Shown here in pieces: positions 10,739-23,477 of a stretch of DNA of 45,894 nt. The stretch lies in assembly GCA_958430865.1 (NCBI GenBank), contig CAUDNR010004572.1:1-45894 (forward strand), read 5' to 3'. The stretch is from Entrophospora sp. SA101. Taxonomy: Eukaryota; Glomeromycota; Glomeromycetes; Entrophosporales; Entrophosporaceae. Under the pieces are notes generated by a model that ran no database searches, was not told where the DNA came from, and saw only the letters and a program-made list of their open reading frames with translations. Both the position numbers and the translations under genes were made by a program. Each line of letters starts with the position of its first letter. Positions within the stretch are counted from its first letter, which is position 1.

Positions 10739-13279
10739 TTATTTAATTATATTTTTGTTATAGAAACGATTTTTTAAATACACAATAAAAAGAATAGGTG
10801 GTCCAAGAAAAAAAGAGGTAATGAACAAGAGAAATATTGAGATTAAAGTAAAAGGCCAAAAGATAACACTTAATAACAGAATTATAGAAATTATTAAAAC
10901 CAAAGGATCTTGTTGTTTTTGCTGTCGTTGTTGATTGTTGTTATTATCTACTACCTCCTTTCCGCAAACGTTACCGCCAATTGATCGAGTATTGTTATTT
11001 TTAGAAATTTTATTATTATTGTGGTATTTATTTTTATTTTTATTAATTTGATTTGATTTTGGTATTTCTTTGTAAAAATCAACAGATTCTTTGGTAAATT
11101 TTCTTGGTGATGATTGATCTGAATAATCTGTGGAATCAACTGGTGTAATGGATCTTGACGATTCCTCCTCCTCTTCATCTTTTCTTTCTCCTTCATTATA
11201 TTCATCACCATCAATATTTTGATCAATATCGGTAGATTCATTAGATTCAGGGTTATTATGTTGATAATCATCAGCAATTTCAGTTAAAACAGTTTTGGTA
11301 GGGTGATGATGATAAGAAGAAAGAGGAGGATGTAGATGAGCAGTTGTTGCTTCTTCTGTTTGATCGTCATCAATGTTTTGATTTTGATTATCGTCAGTGA
11401 AACTATTAGAATCATAGGTAGTAGTAGTATTATTATCATCGTTGAATTTTTTATCAACAATTTCAGATGATGGTGACAACTCTTCTATCGTTGATTGAGC
11501 ATTATCATCATCATTATCAGAAGATCCAATATTAGTAACAATAATTTCTGGTTTATCATCTTGACTATCTTGTTGGTTGTTACCAGTATCGCTATCGTTA
11601 GAACTACCATCATCCTCGTTGACAGCTTCAATTGATTCTCTGTCGTTATTATTATTTTTAGTAATAAGGGTAGTAGTGGCGGGAGTGATAGATCCATTAT
11701 CATCAACTTCTGATTCTGTTGCTGACGTGTTATTATTATGATTATTAACATTATCAGTAGATGAGATAATTTCTGAATCATTCTCTTGTGCATTACTATT
11801 ATTATTATCTTGTTGATCAGTTGATTCAACAGTTATAGATTTGTTATCATTATCATCATCATCTTGAATCTTAACATCCAATTTCGTTGACATCATTTCA
11901 TTATTATCAGTAATTGGTGAAGTACGAGAGCTTTGATTATTACCTTGCTGGTTATTATTAGTGTTATTAGTATTAGAACTTTTATTGTTGTTGTTGCTTT
12001 TATCGTCATCGTCACTGCTCGCTATAATTAACTCAATTGTTGGTTTATAATTGGTACAACCAATAGTATCGTCTGTTTGATTATTGGTAGTATTATCTTG
12101 TTGGTAATTATTATCATGATCATGAAAAACACCATCATCGTTAACATCTACTTGAGTAGCATCATTTTCTTGTTTTTTATTATTATTGTCATTACTATCA
12201 TTAGTATCATCAATATTTTCATCATAAGTAGTAAGAGGAGGAGTAATTGGAGCATTAGTATTAGTATTTTTGTTTTTTCGGCTGCTACTGCTAATACTAG
12301 TATCGTTATAACCATAGTTATCTTGATATTCCTTATAATCGTCATTATTATTATCATCCTTGGTATTACTATCATTGCTGCTGTCTAGTTTCATAGCTAA
12401 TTCAATTGGTTGATTATTAACAGGATGATTTTGTTCCTCATTGATTGTTGTTTGATTAGTAGTGACATTATTATCACTAGTAATATAATCAAAATCACTA
12501 TTGTCATTATTATTACTATTATTATTATTTGTATTATTTGTATCATTTGTATCATTTGTATCATTTGTATCATTTGTATTATTTGTATTATTTGTTGTGG
12601 TAAAATTATCATCAGTTAAAGAAGAATGTTGATGATGATTTGAATTCGTCGTTGGTTCTGATATATTTTGAACAGAAAGAATTTTTTCAACATTTTCCTT
12701 TTTTAGAAATTCATTTCCTAAACTGTTTTTGTTTAAGCTCTTATTATCATTATTAGTATTGTTATTGCTTCTACCAAGAATTATGTTATCATCACGACTG
12801 TTTTTGATAGAAGCATCGATATTACCATCCTTAGAAAGAATGATTTTTTCAACTTCCTTATCTCTATGAAGTACATTTCCTAAACTGTTATTGATGACGT
12901 CATTATCATTATCGATATTGTTATTGCTGCTACTGTGAATTCTGTCAGCATTTTTGATATTACCATCGTTAACGTTGTAGAGGTTCTCGTGGTCGTCGTT
13001 GATGTTGCTGATATTGTTGCTGATATTGTCGGCTTTGGTAGCAGTATCAAAATGATCGTTACCGGTAGTAGTATTGTCATTAATACAATTATTGATCTTG
13101 ATATTTTTACCATCGTTTGTCTTGTCGAAAGTATCATTTCTCGTGTTTTTATCAATAATTTTAGTTTTAACAGCTCTGTCATCATTATCAGTGTCAATAA
13201 AACTTCCATCGTTACTAATATTATCATTATAGCTTTCAACACGATTAACACCATTAATATCATTATCATCATTTTTATG

Positions 13280-13311
<32 letters not shown>

Positions 13312-13582
13312 GTTGACGGTTATAATTGTTGTAGACTTCGTCGTCATTCATTGATTCACTAGTACTAGGTTCTTTATTTAGCCCTTCGTCTTTTAAAAAA
13401 AATATTTTTTTAAATTTAATTATAGTTAGAATATTTTGTAATAATTATTTTTTACATGTTTTATATAAAAAAAATGACATACTCGAATAAAATGATGATT
13501 TATTGTTATTGTCAGTATTATTATCAAGATGAATCAAAGGGCTGTGGTTACTCATTTCAAGATTTTTTTTGGAGAAACTCAT
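10739..13582 (-). CDS. Asn/Asp/Thr-rich low-complexity protein with C-terminal hydrophobic hairpin
   Basis: The gene is complement(join(10739..13389,13483..13582)), 916 residues. The long exon is open from 13389. An upstream exon starting MSFSKKNLEMSNHSPLIHLD joins it in frame through a 93-base GT-AG intron with a CTAAC branch site, so I prefer 13582 over the internal ATG at 13351. Nearly all of the protein is polar low complexity: Asn runs, DDDD and EEEE clusters, and a repeat of N-D-T triplets. Residues about 863-905 form two hydrophobic stretches around a WP and a GPP turn (IISIILLLSVIFWPF, then ISIFLLFITSFFLGPP), with a short basic tail. The visible facts suggest a long disordered cytosolic domain anchored by a C-terminal membrane hairpin. 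No family is recognised. The AAT/GAT-rich coding strand suggests trinucleotide expansion in AT-rich DNA. Confidence 0.75.
12531..12596 (-). repeat. 9-bp tandem repeat encoding Asn-Asp-Thr / Asn-Asn-Thr
   Basis: The unit ATTTGTATC (plus strand) and its ATTTGTATT variant repeat about seven times without interruption inside the coding region, giving a (T-N-D)n tract. A length-variable minisatellite is expected here. Confidence 0.75.
13390..13482 (-). other. Intron in the Asn-rich gene
   Basis: On the minus strand: donor GTATGT, branch-like TTCTAACTATA and acceptor TTTTAAAAG. Splicing joins A|AC to make Asn and leaves the downstream frame open through 880-odd codons. Confidence 0.7.
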
Positions 13583-16125
13583 TGCTTATTATATATATAA
13601 TAAATATATAGATTTAATTAATTTGTTTGTAAAGTGGTTTTTATACCAATGTAAATAAGAAAACAGACGAAAAAAGCAGACAAGAGATAATTTAAAACAG
13701 TATTTGTTAATAATTAAAATGCAAGGATAAAGAAATAGATCAGTAAAAGGTTGATAAATAATAACGAGGAGTAAGAAAAAGCAATCAGTAAAAAAGTTTT
13801 AATGATTTAAATAAATAATTCATTTATCATAATAGTTTTGTTTGATTTAATCTAGAAAAGTATAAATAATTTTTTCACAGTTTAATTAATATCTTTAATA
13901 TATGTACAGAACATATGATATATCTATATTGATATGATAATATAAAATAATAATTATTACATTGTTTTCTATCTCCTAAAGAATGATGATGTCACGAAAT
14001 GACATATTGTTTTCCCAAAACTTATCCTTATTGAGGTTTTTTTTTTCTCTAACAAAAATCACTTTTAATTATGGGATGCTATTTTCCACAAGTCAACCTC
14101 TGGTTGTATCCTTGTTTATTTGTATTCAATATAGAAGAAATAGACATAGTAGAATTCTTTTATTTTATTTTTTTTTAAAAAAAAAACAGGAAAATAGAAG
14201 GCGCTGCTGTCTTGAAAAGAAAAAGAAATAAAAATAGGTTAATACTTATTTGGGGCGTAGATCATTGACGCAGTAACCTTAATGTATATATAATAATAAT
14301 AAAGTTGACACACACACTAAAAATCAAAAATCAGGAGGTAATAATGTCGAGTGCACTCGCTACCTTTTTTACGTGTGATTACTCGTGCGCTTTCGAGAAA
14401 AAGGTATGTGCGCGGTACTTTTCAGTGTTATTATATATCAAGTATATAAGATTAGACCATTTTGACATTCACATTGACGTACATGGGAAAATGGAAACAA
14501 TTAATATAGTAATAAATGGTTAGAATATATATAAATTAAAAAGTCACATTGTACCACCATCGATAATTCTTCAATAATGGTAATAAGGCAAAATATCATT
14601 TTCATTCATGTTAGTCACCTTGTAATGGTTCCTTTTTTTGCTTGTTTGGCTCTTCAGCAAAGCTTATTTTAATTGATTTCCTTATTCCTTGTTCATAAAT
14701 CCATAATTCATTAGGAAAGTAAGGGTGCTATCAGACATATTTTTTTTTTCGATCTCTTCTTTAGATTTTTTAAACCAAATCTACGCACACCTCTATTTTA
14801 TAATTCTTTTGATAATTAATTGCGAGTAGATTTTCTCACATAATTCCAACACTTTTTCATATGATAATGATGACATGTAAAGCCTGCTCACAAGCTTCTT
14901 GCCAAACTCATAAAATTTCGTAGTATTGGTAGAGTAGTGACCAACATCTTTACCTGAATCTTCAATACCATCAACTAAGTATCATCCATACATTGAAGTA
15001 ATTGAGACATTCATATAGTCTAATTACCTCTCTATAACTTGATATTTCTGTAGATTGGAAACAATTGTAACATCAAAGTCCGTTCGCAGTAAAACTGATA
15101 AGAAAATATTTAAGATCACTAGTAGCTTTCTTTTGTTCATTGCCTTCTTAAGATCATCTACATTCACCCTGGTAGTTGCTTTGTCAGTTCACTCACTGGT
15201 CATGGAAAAAATAGTAAATATCATGAACTGTCATCATAAGAGGATGAAGGTGCTATTTTTTTAAATATTCCTGCCAAAATCACGCTTCCTTATTTTCATA
15301 ATGACTTTGATGTTACATTTACTTACCATCCATCTTCTCTCGCAGGGTCCAAGTTGCACATATAATAGTAATTCTCATACATTAATTCCAAAAAGATTGG
15401 AATGGCTTATTCATCACCATCAGTCCTTATAGACTATTTGGAAACACTTTTGTTCTGTATAAAACGATTACACCTATCGTACTTGTATCATCTGTAAAAC
15501 AGATTTCTAGTAGCAAATACCCTTTGTAACCAAACTATTCCGTAAATATCATAAATACTGTATATATTTGCAATTCTAATTCTTTAGAAATGATTGCTAA
15601 TAATGGTTCTAATCGAGGCAGACAAATTATTCAATGTCAAGAAATAAAAATGAACATTTGTGAAACTTGGTAACTTGCATTCTTATTTAGCAAATGAACG
15701 CAATAAGGATCATTATAATTGTAAATAATATCTCAGGATATCTTTCTTGAAATTCCTGATGATTATGACACCAAAAAATGTAAAAGTTAGTAGTAGCAGA
15801 CAATCTAAAGTTGATCAAATGAGCCTTCACGTCAACAACAACAACAAATTGACGCATCCTTGACTGTTACATTTATTTGTTGTAGGCTTTCGTTTAATAT
15901 CATAGAGAATCCGTGAAATGTTGTCAGATAGGTTTAGATGGCCAAATTGTATTGTAAATCAAAACTTTGATAATATATATTACAAAACGCAACAAATTTT
16001 TTATGGCTCGAATTTATGATAATAACTCTTGAAAAACTATAAAACTTTTTTCTTGTAGGAAAAATGATCTGTCATTTTTTAAATTTTAGATTCTTAAAAC
16101 GATCTAAAAATAAAATATATAGATG
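13583..16125. other. Gene-poor region with a decayed unidentified minus-strand gene
   Basis: No intact gene. On the minus strand between about 15560 and 14790, broken stretches look like former protein: ELMYENYYYMCNLDPAREDG followed by a GTAAGT, then VNVDDLKKAMNKRKLLV, then GIEDSGKDVGHYSTNTTKFY and EFGKKLVSRLYMSS. Stops and frame changes interrupt them, and I do not recognise the family. Confidence 0.35.
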
Positions 16126-16510
16126 GTGAGATTCAAAAAATTCGAAACTCGAAATACACTTGAAATACCCTTTCGAAATCGAAATCTATTCAAAAGTAAA
16201 ATCGAAATTGATTTATAAATAAATAAATACCTTCCTAGTTTCCAAATATAATAATTCTTCCACGACTCGAATTTTATTTAACAGGTTTGGAACGTTATAT
16301 TGAAACAACAACATTTGTTTTGTCAAATATTTCCTAGTCTTTGTTGCTTTATTCGAAAGTATCTCATTAAAGGTAGAGAGAAACAAAGTGCACTATTTTT
16401 TAAAAGGTAGACTTTTATTTCAAACTTCTATATATTTTAATTTCGATTTCGATTTCATATTTAATCGAAATGCTGGAATCCTGGTTTTCGAAATCGAAAT
16501 CGAACGAACA
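16126..16510. repeat. TTCGAAATCGAAA-rich inverted-repeat element
   Basis: The left part has gaaactcgaaat, TTTCGAAATCGAAATC and AAATCGAAATTGA. The right part has TTTCGATTTCGATTTC and TTTTCGAAATCGAAATCGAA. The hexamer CGAAAT and its complement occur about ten times within 380 bases, in both orientations. This is typical of subterminal repeats of a nonautonomous DNA element or foldback. No coding frame. Confidence 0.4.
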
Positions 16511-17418
16511 TAATCAATCATGTATTGATATGTTTTCTATGCAGATATCGCAGAACTAAAAGTATCGGTGGAATAGATATACTAACCGAATTTGGAAATT
16601 ATCAGTAAAAATTTATGTGTATGACGCAGTCAAATTTTACATCTGCATACTAAAAACGCACACTTTACAGAAGAATTGCCAGAAAACAGCGTCATTACTC
16701 TGAAAAATTTCCATTAATTCATGTGACGCTCTTTCACCTTGTTGCATTACAAAAATCAAGTTTATTAATACAAAAACAATTGTTTTAAGAGAATGCAATA
16801 TAGGCACTAAAAATAAATAATGACAATAATGACAATAATCTGTTGTGCAACTAAAAGATTAATGCAAAACGCTAATAATAATAATAATATAACGAGAAAA
16901 TTTTTTTTAAAAAAAATCGGAAAATTTTTAATTTTAATCTAATTGGTGATTTTTAATTATAAAAATTTTTTTTAATAAACTTATTAGGAAAGAAGAATTA
17001 ACAATTATTGAAGAGAAAAATTTTTTTTGGATTAAAACAAAGAATTTTTTTTTTTTGGGGAGATTTCTTGTTTAGGCAAGTATAAAATGTATTTTTCATG
17101 TGTTACTTATTTGTTATTATATCATTATATCATTATGATTTTTTGAATTTTTGATATTTATTACTATTACTAATACCTACAACACCAAAGTGAAAACTTC
17201 GCGCCACAATACAATTTCGGTGGTACAAAGTAATAAATTTGTTAAAATGTATTGTGATATCAATGTCACTCTTCAATAACTTTCATAGTATAAACTAAGT
17301 AATGATTCAAGAAAGAATACACCAGATAAGCGTTTAAATTTCTTTTCTACTTTCTTAAATTATACATATGATTATATTTATATGAAAATATAAATATGAA
17401 TTAATTTGCAAAGATCCA

Positions 17419-17577
17419 TAATGGAACCCAAGAGTGAAGTACTTTAAAAAAAAGAACAAGACAAAAGATTGCTCCTTATGTTTAAATCAATTGACACTCA
17501 TTTACTTGAAGATTATCCAAGGAAAGAGGGAATTACCTATGAAATTGCCAAGAAGAAAGAAAAATGATAAATACTAG
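17419..17577 (+). repeat. Dispersed 'MEPK' repeat-family fragment, copy 1
   Basis: The broken frame reads MEPKSEVL, stop, KKEQDKRL, then FKSIDTHLLEDYPRKEGITY. It aligns with 40328-40507 (MEPKNYSIIRSILKKEQ, then YLRKESITYEI). The shared order shows one ancestral coding repeat of unknown function; this copy has a stop and a frameshift. Confidence 0.55.
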
Positions 17578-20500
17578 GAAAAGAAAGCAGAATGAAAGTG
17601 AACATTATCTAATAAATCTTTGGAAGAAGTAAAATAATACGTGATGGAATCTTTGTTTTTTTTCAATATAAACAACAATAACTATAGCACTAAAACATTA
17701 AATACTAAAGTTGTATCTACTAATCATAATCAAATCAACTTGTGTGTATTTGAGGTATTCTGCTGCTTGCTTTGGGCAAAATCTTCATCTTTGAGATTAC
17801 TGACAGTAGTGGTAACATGGTAACATGGTAAACATGAAGAGGACCTGGACTTCTCAACACATTTATAACATAAATCCTTCTAGGAAGAAGATTTCCTTTG
17901 TTGCTTTAGGACTAGAATATTGAAATCAGGAAATTTGTTGTGAATAACTTCTCAATGGTAAGGAATAAATTTGTCATCAGCAATTTCCTGCCGGTGCTGT
18001 TATTCTATTTAGTTTGTGGAAACTGCCCGAAAATGTTTTTGATTTTAAAAGTGTTAAATGTAGAGGCTTGTTTGTACATGGTGGAGGGATTTTATAAAGA
18101 TTAAAACAAAACAGTCTTACTCATCTTTAAATGATTTCTAGCATCATTGCAACAATTTTTCTCTTTGCCCTAGTTCTCTAATAATACATACTTGTGATAT
18201 TTAAAATTCTGACGTCCTGTATTTATTTAGACAAAATAAAATTAAACATTAACTGTGTATGAAATAATTCATGTAAATTAATTATTATCTCAAAAATATT
18301 TCTTAGTAATTAACCTCAGAGTATCCAATGCTCTTCTGCTTTCGGCCATTTTCTACTCTATGTTGTTCATTTACTTAATACTTTTTTAGATTCTAGAAAA
18401 TTTTCAAAGATTTTTTTAAAAAAAACCCCTCTTTTGTACCCCTTTTGTATGCGTAAAAAATAATTGATAAATGAGCCAAAATTCAAGTTGTTTTCTTTGA
18501 AAATTGTCTTGGTTTTTACAACCTTTTTGAAGAAAAAGTTTAGAGGGGACAGAAAGATTTGTTACAATGGCTTAAGAATAGCTTAAAGGTGCCATTAAAA
18601 ATTTTTGGAACTCCAATTCCTACAAAAAATAAAGACTTTTTGGTCTTTAACGATTATATTTGTTTTTACTTTTGTCATTCCTTAAGGAAATGAATGCGGA
18701 AACAACAACATTTTTTTGAGAGTTTAAAATCGTTTAGTACCTTGAGATAATGCAAGAAGGATATGTGGAAAAATAGATGGAGAAATGTTTGATATGAGTA
18801 TGAGAATTGTTAAGGGCATGGTTATCAATTATGAGAGGGGATTTTTTTAAAAAGAAACGAAAATTTGAAGTAGAAGAGAAAGAATTTATCGAGAAGTATT
18901 ATGACATAAAGAATGAAATCGCTAAACGAAGTTCATGGCTCAATAGAAAATTCAGGATGTGGTAGGTTTCGAGTTTTATTAAAATTGCATCCAGGTTCTC
19001 TTCCATAATAAAGCAATTTTCGGGAACCTATCCCATGTTCAGGTTGCTAGGGACTCGAATAGATGTAGAAAAGATGGTCCTATTGACACCAAACTTAATA
19101 TACCATCTTGCCATAATTCTGAAATGAAACTTTATGATTTGTTCCTTTAAAAGTTTCTTTTATTCTTTCTTTTAAAAAGGATAATTAATGATCTTTTAAA
19201 ATTTAAAAAACAAAATAAATATATGTCAAATAACAACACCTCATCAACTGTCTTCACTGTTTCATTGAATAATTGCATCTTGAGGTGATGATGATAAGAA
19301 AAGAAAGTTAAGGAAATAGTCAAATGTATGATGACCTTTTTATCCCTCTCTAAGGAATTGTCCAAGCTTTAGGAGAAGATTTATTAAGGGAAATATCCTT
19401 CCATGGTAAATTTAAAACCTATGGTCAATTTCCTCGTGTAAATATGAATCTTCCCCAAATAAGAATGTCTTTTCTGATAAGTTTTTTATTTTACTGACTA
19501 TTCTTGTGATAGGAAAGCTCGAGGGCAAATTGTTTGTAATGGTAAATCCATTATAGTTACTATTATATTTCCCTTTCAAAAATTTCTGTTTTTATCAAGT
19601 AATCTCTCACTTTCATTCTGCTTCTTTTCCTAGTGTTTATTCTTCTTGTTGACTTTGTCCAGAAATATCTTCTTGATAAACTTATAAATAATTTTCTCTT
19701 GTCTTCCAAGCATCTGGGTATCATTTAAAAATACTTCTAATAGTGCTATTTTCATATAGGGAAACCTTATATATATCGCTCAGAAACCAGAAAAATATCT
19801 CTATTTACGAAAAACAACATCCGTCACCTTCATTGTTTTATCAACTAAAAGAAAAGGCTGAAAATTGAAACTGTCTGCGATTAGGATTAATTATGAGAAA
19901 TTTGCAGTACAAGAAGAATTTAGAAGCTATTGATTACTATTAGAAAGTTTCCGAGAAAAGCAGCAGTGGATTATGTGTTGATATTAGGACAAAGAATGCT
20001 AGCAATGAAGAAATAAAGAGACTTTTGTCCTTTGGGAAAATAAATGGCCACCACAAGAATTTATCTCAGAATTGCATATGCATCTTGTCATTTAGAAAAG
20101 AAAACAGTGTCTACAATGAGTAATAATAATAAAAGAAACCAGATATCGCAATTACGTTATTCGATAGTATAATTGTGGCGTTGAGCAACTTCGTACTACT
20201 AAAGTTGTATTGTGGCTGGAGTTCATGTAGCCACATTTATATTATCTCATGAGAGAGCCAAATTAGTGGATCTCTGCCAATCTAGTGGTAACGGTATTTA
20301 GTATAAATGTCAAAAATGACATGTTAAATGATGACGGCGAGGGCTGAGTGCGTAACCATAATGAGGTACCTGACTAAACTAATATAAAATTATTAAACAT
20401 TTGTTACTAAATTAGGGCTCACTCCTTATGCCAGCAGTCCTGATGACGGCAACGATGTTGATAATGATGAATATGATCTTCTGAGTAACAATAATCTATT

Positions 20501-23477
20501 TTTGAGGTAACAATATTTAACTGTTAAGGTACACATTGTTTTTTTGCATTGAAAGAGTTTCCATAATTAGAGGAAAATAGAGATTGTTAATAACTGGATA
20601 TTAATTAATAGATGGATAGATAGAGATATATATATTTATATAAGAAATTTGTAGGAAAGGGATAATTAATTAGTTTAAAGTTTAAAGGAGATGGGCGTAG
20701 GTTTAGACTTGGGAATGGTCCTGACTGATAGCTTGAACCAAAAAAAAATTATAGCCTTAAGAATATTATCAATTAAGGATTTTACCAATGATTATAATTT
20801 TATTTTTAAATTTTTCAGAAGCACAAGAATTTTTATTGATAAAATTCATGTGAATGCGTCCATTTTTAGAATTCTCGTGGCGTTATTTATTTGTTTGTTT
20901 ATTATTTATTGTTAATTATTTGTGGAGTCAATTATTTAATTATTTATCTATCACTATTGTTAATATTTATTAATCAACAGATAGACGTACACAGAGAGAA
21001 ATATAAAAGATACGATTGTTAAAAGAGATTTGATAGAGAGAATTATTGAATGACGTGAGAAAACAACAAAAGATTGTTTTTCTTACTGTCACTTGATTTT
21101 TTTTTTGTTTGTTTGTTTGGACCCTGTCCAAAAAAAAAAATATAATAAAACATGCATTGTGGTTTGGTTAAACATTCGTTTTTGGAAAAAGACAAATATG
21201 GTTAATATGAATGTCGATGGTACCGTGTATATATTTATTTGTTATCAACTGGTTGAAACTTGTTTTTTTTTTTTTTTTTTTTGAATATTTCTAAAATTTT
21301 ATTTATTCAAAAATTCATAGCCAGTTAATTATTTTAAACTTTTTGTTTCTATTATTATTGTTTATGTTTTTGTTAGTTTTGTGTATAAAGACGCTAGGCG
21401 AATTAATTTTGGCTGCTTAAACTAGTTTTGCCCAGGATCTTTAATTGAGCAGATTTTTTGAAAAAAATTATAACTATAAACTATTAAAAAAATTTTTCCA
21501 GTTTTGGTTTTTTGGAAAAAAAAATTTTTTTATGTAATACATATACCGTATTATACATAATAGGAATATTTTTCACAACGTTTTTTTTAACAATGCTTTT
21601 TTATACAATTGGACTATTGGAATTATTGGATAATGAATTAAAAATTCTGCAAACGCAATAAAGCCACGCGATGAAAAATAAATTTTTCTCCGTTACAACA
21701 TACCACCGTGATAACGCACACACACACACATACAAGTTGAGCATTTGTCATTACAAACTGAAAAAAAGCCAGTTTTTTACAAAACCTTTGTTCCGAATTA
21801 AGTTAATTTATTTTAAAGTTAATGATTATGTTGTGTAAATTTACACAAAGACCACGCATACATACATGCATGTTATTGTCGTTATCATATGAATGGGTTG
21901 AATGAATTTTCAATGACGGGAATGAACAATTGATAATAAAATAACAATAGAATAAAAAAATTTTAAAAACTTGTATCAACTCGTAAAAATAATAAATAAT
22001 AATAAAAAACCATTAACAATTATTGTTATGCACACGTTTTTTTTTTTTATTAATTTAATCTCCGATGTTTAAATTTTTTATGGGATTTTAGGATTCCAAA
22101 AACATACAGTAATTTACAGTTAATTACCGGCTATTATATATATTGTTATTATATATGAGAAAGTTTGACACATATTAGACAATTTTGGCATTTTATTACA
22201 TCATATACAATAATGTTGGAAATTGTATGTATTATTTTATGATGAATATATACATTGTGTGTATATATTCATTCATATATGCATCAAATAATGTCAAATA
22301 TATGTCAAAATTATTTTGAATGAAATTTTTATGTAGTAACTCGGGTGAGAAATAAATTAAAAAAGAAATTGTTGTAATATATAAATGAGAGATATTGGAA
22401 AAGGGAAGGAAATAGCATAGATTCGTGTTACCAGGCTGTCAAAAGATACTGTGATAATAACAATAAATAATAATATTGTTCTCCACAATTTTTTTAATTT
22501 TTTAATTTTTCTAGAATAGTAATGAAATGATTTATTTTGATTTGATTCATTGATTGAATTAATTGATTGAATTCGATTGGATTAGTTTTTCATGTTTGAA
22601 TTAGGGGTTTAAATTTATTTGGATGCAAAAAATTCCTCAATTTCATCAACATCATGAAAATATATTATTTATATTTAAAAGTTATTATTATAATAATAAT
22701 AGTTTGTAATGTAAAAAACTGGTTTTTTTTAAAATAAAAATTTAATTGATTATGATCTCAACATAAAAACTGTCAAAAATTTAAAGTTTTTAAACTTTAA
22801 AATAATTATTTTATGTTAATGTTAATTATTTTATGTTAATTGATTATTTTATTTTACACCTACTTGATTTACCTAATATAATTGATAAGGAAAAACTTGT
22901 GAAAGGTGTTAATAAATTGTTTTTATAATATAACAATTGTGGTGACACATATAGTCCTGATCCTAATAGGTATGTATAATCCTTCCTGATATAAAAATCA
23001 TATCCCACTTATTATTTATTATTATTTATTATTTTCTCTTTTATACATATATATATATATATATATAATTATCTCCTTCACCTATTTTCCGCCATCCACA
23101 CCATCTTCTAATTATCAACATCTTTCATTTATCAACATTAATTATCAACAACATTTTTCAATTATCAATTATCAACAATTTTTCAATTTATATCACCTTT
23201 TATTTTGTGTCACAAAGAAATAACATTGTTTGATCATATGTTGTTATTTGATGTAGCACACTCATTAACTTTATTTTGTTTATATGAATGAGGCTTTTTA
23301 AAGCTAAATAAACATAACAATAATTTGGCTAAAAAAAAAAAAAATAACGGATGATATTAGGCAAATAAACAAATATTAAATAAATATTGATAATTGCGAA
23401 TAATCATTAGGTAAATAAATAATAACAAAAAAAAAATCAATGCTTATTATTATGAATTTTTCCGTCATTGACAGTTT
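17578..23477. other. Long gene-free region
   Basis: Nearly 6 kb without a supportable gene. It contains homopolymer tracts (T17 near 21263), a short CA repeat (21717-21731) and, at 23040-23060, a TA microsatellite followed by a C/T-rich stretch. Short frames at 17641, 20691 and 21093 are low-complexity and have no family signature. Traces of former coding DNA between 18.5 and 20.1 kb could not be assigned. Confidence 0.4.
23112..23182 (+). repeat. TTATCAACA motif cluster
   Basis: AATTATCAACAT, TTTATCAACAT, AATTATCAACAA and AATTATCAATTATCAACAA lie within 71 bases, directly after a TA microsatellite and a pyrimidine-rich stretch. The spacing is irregular, so it is a cluster rather than a simple tandem array. 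It could be a factor-binding cluster or a former 5' UTR. Confidence 0.35.

Noticed and set aside
12077..13354. Long plus-strand and other-frame ORFs opposite the Asn-rich gene
   Set aside because: They are Ile/Met/Val/Leu-rich shadows of AAT/GAT repeat codons.
14960..15010. In-frame TGA reading MYG-W-YLVDG, suggesting another code-4 gene
   Set aside because: Neighbouring frames also contain TAA/TAG and a GTAAGT donor, so a decayed fungal gene is more likely.
17641..21284. Short plus-strand ORFs in the long intergenic region
   Set aside because: 60-75 codons, homopolymer-rich, no motif, no splice context.
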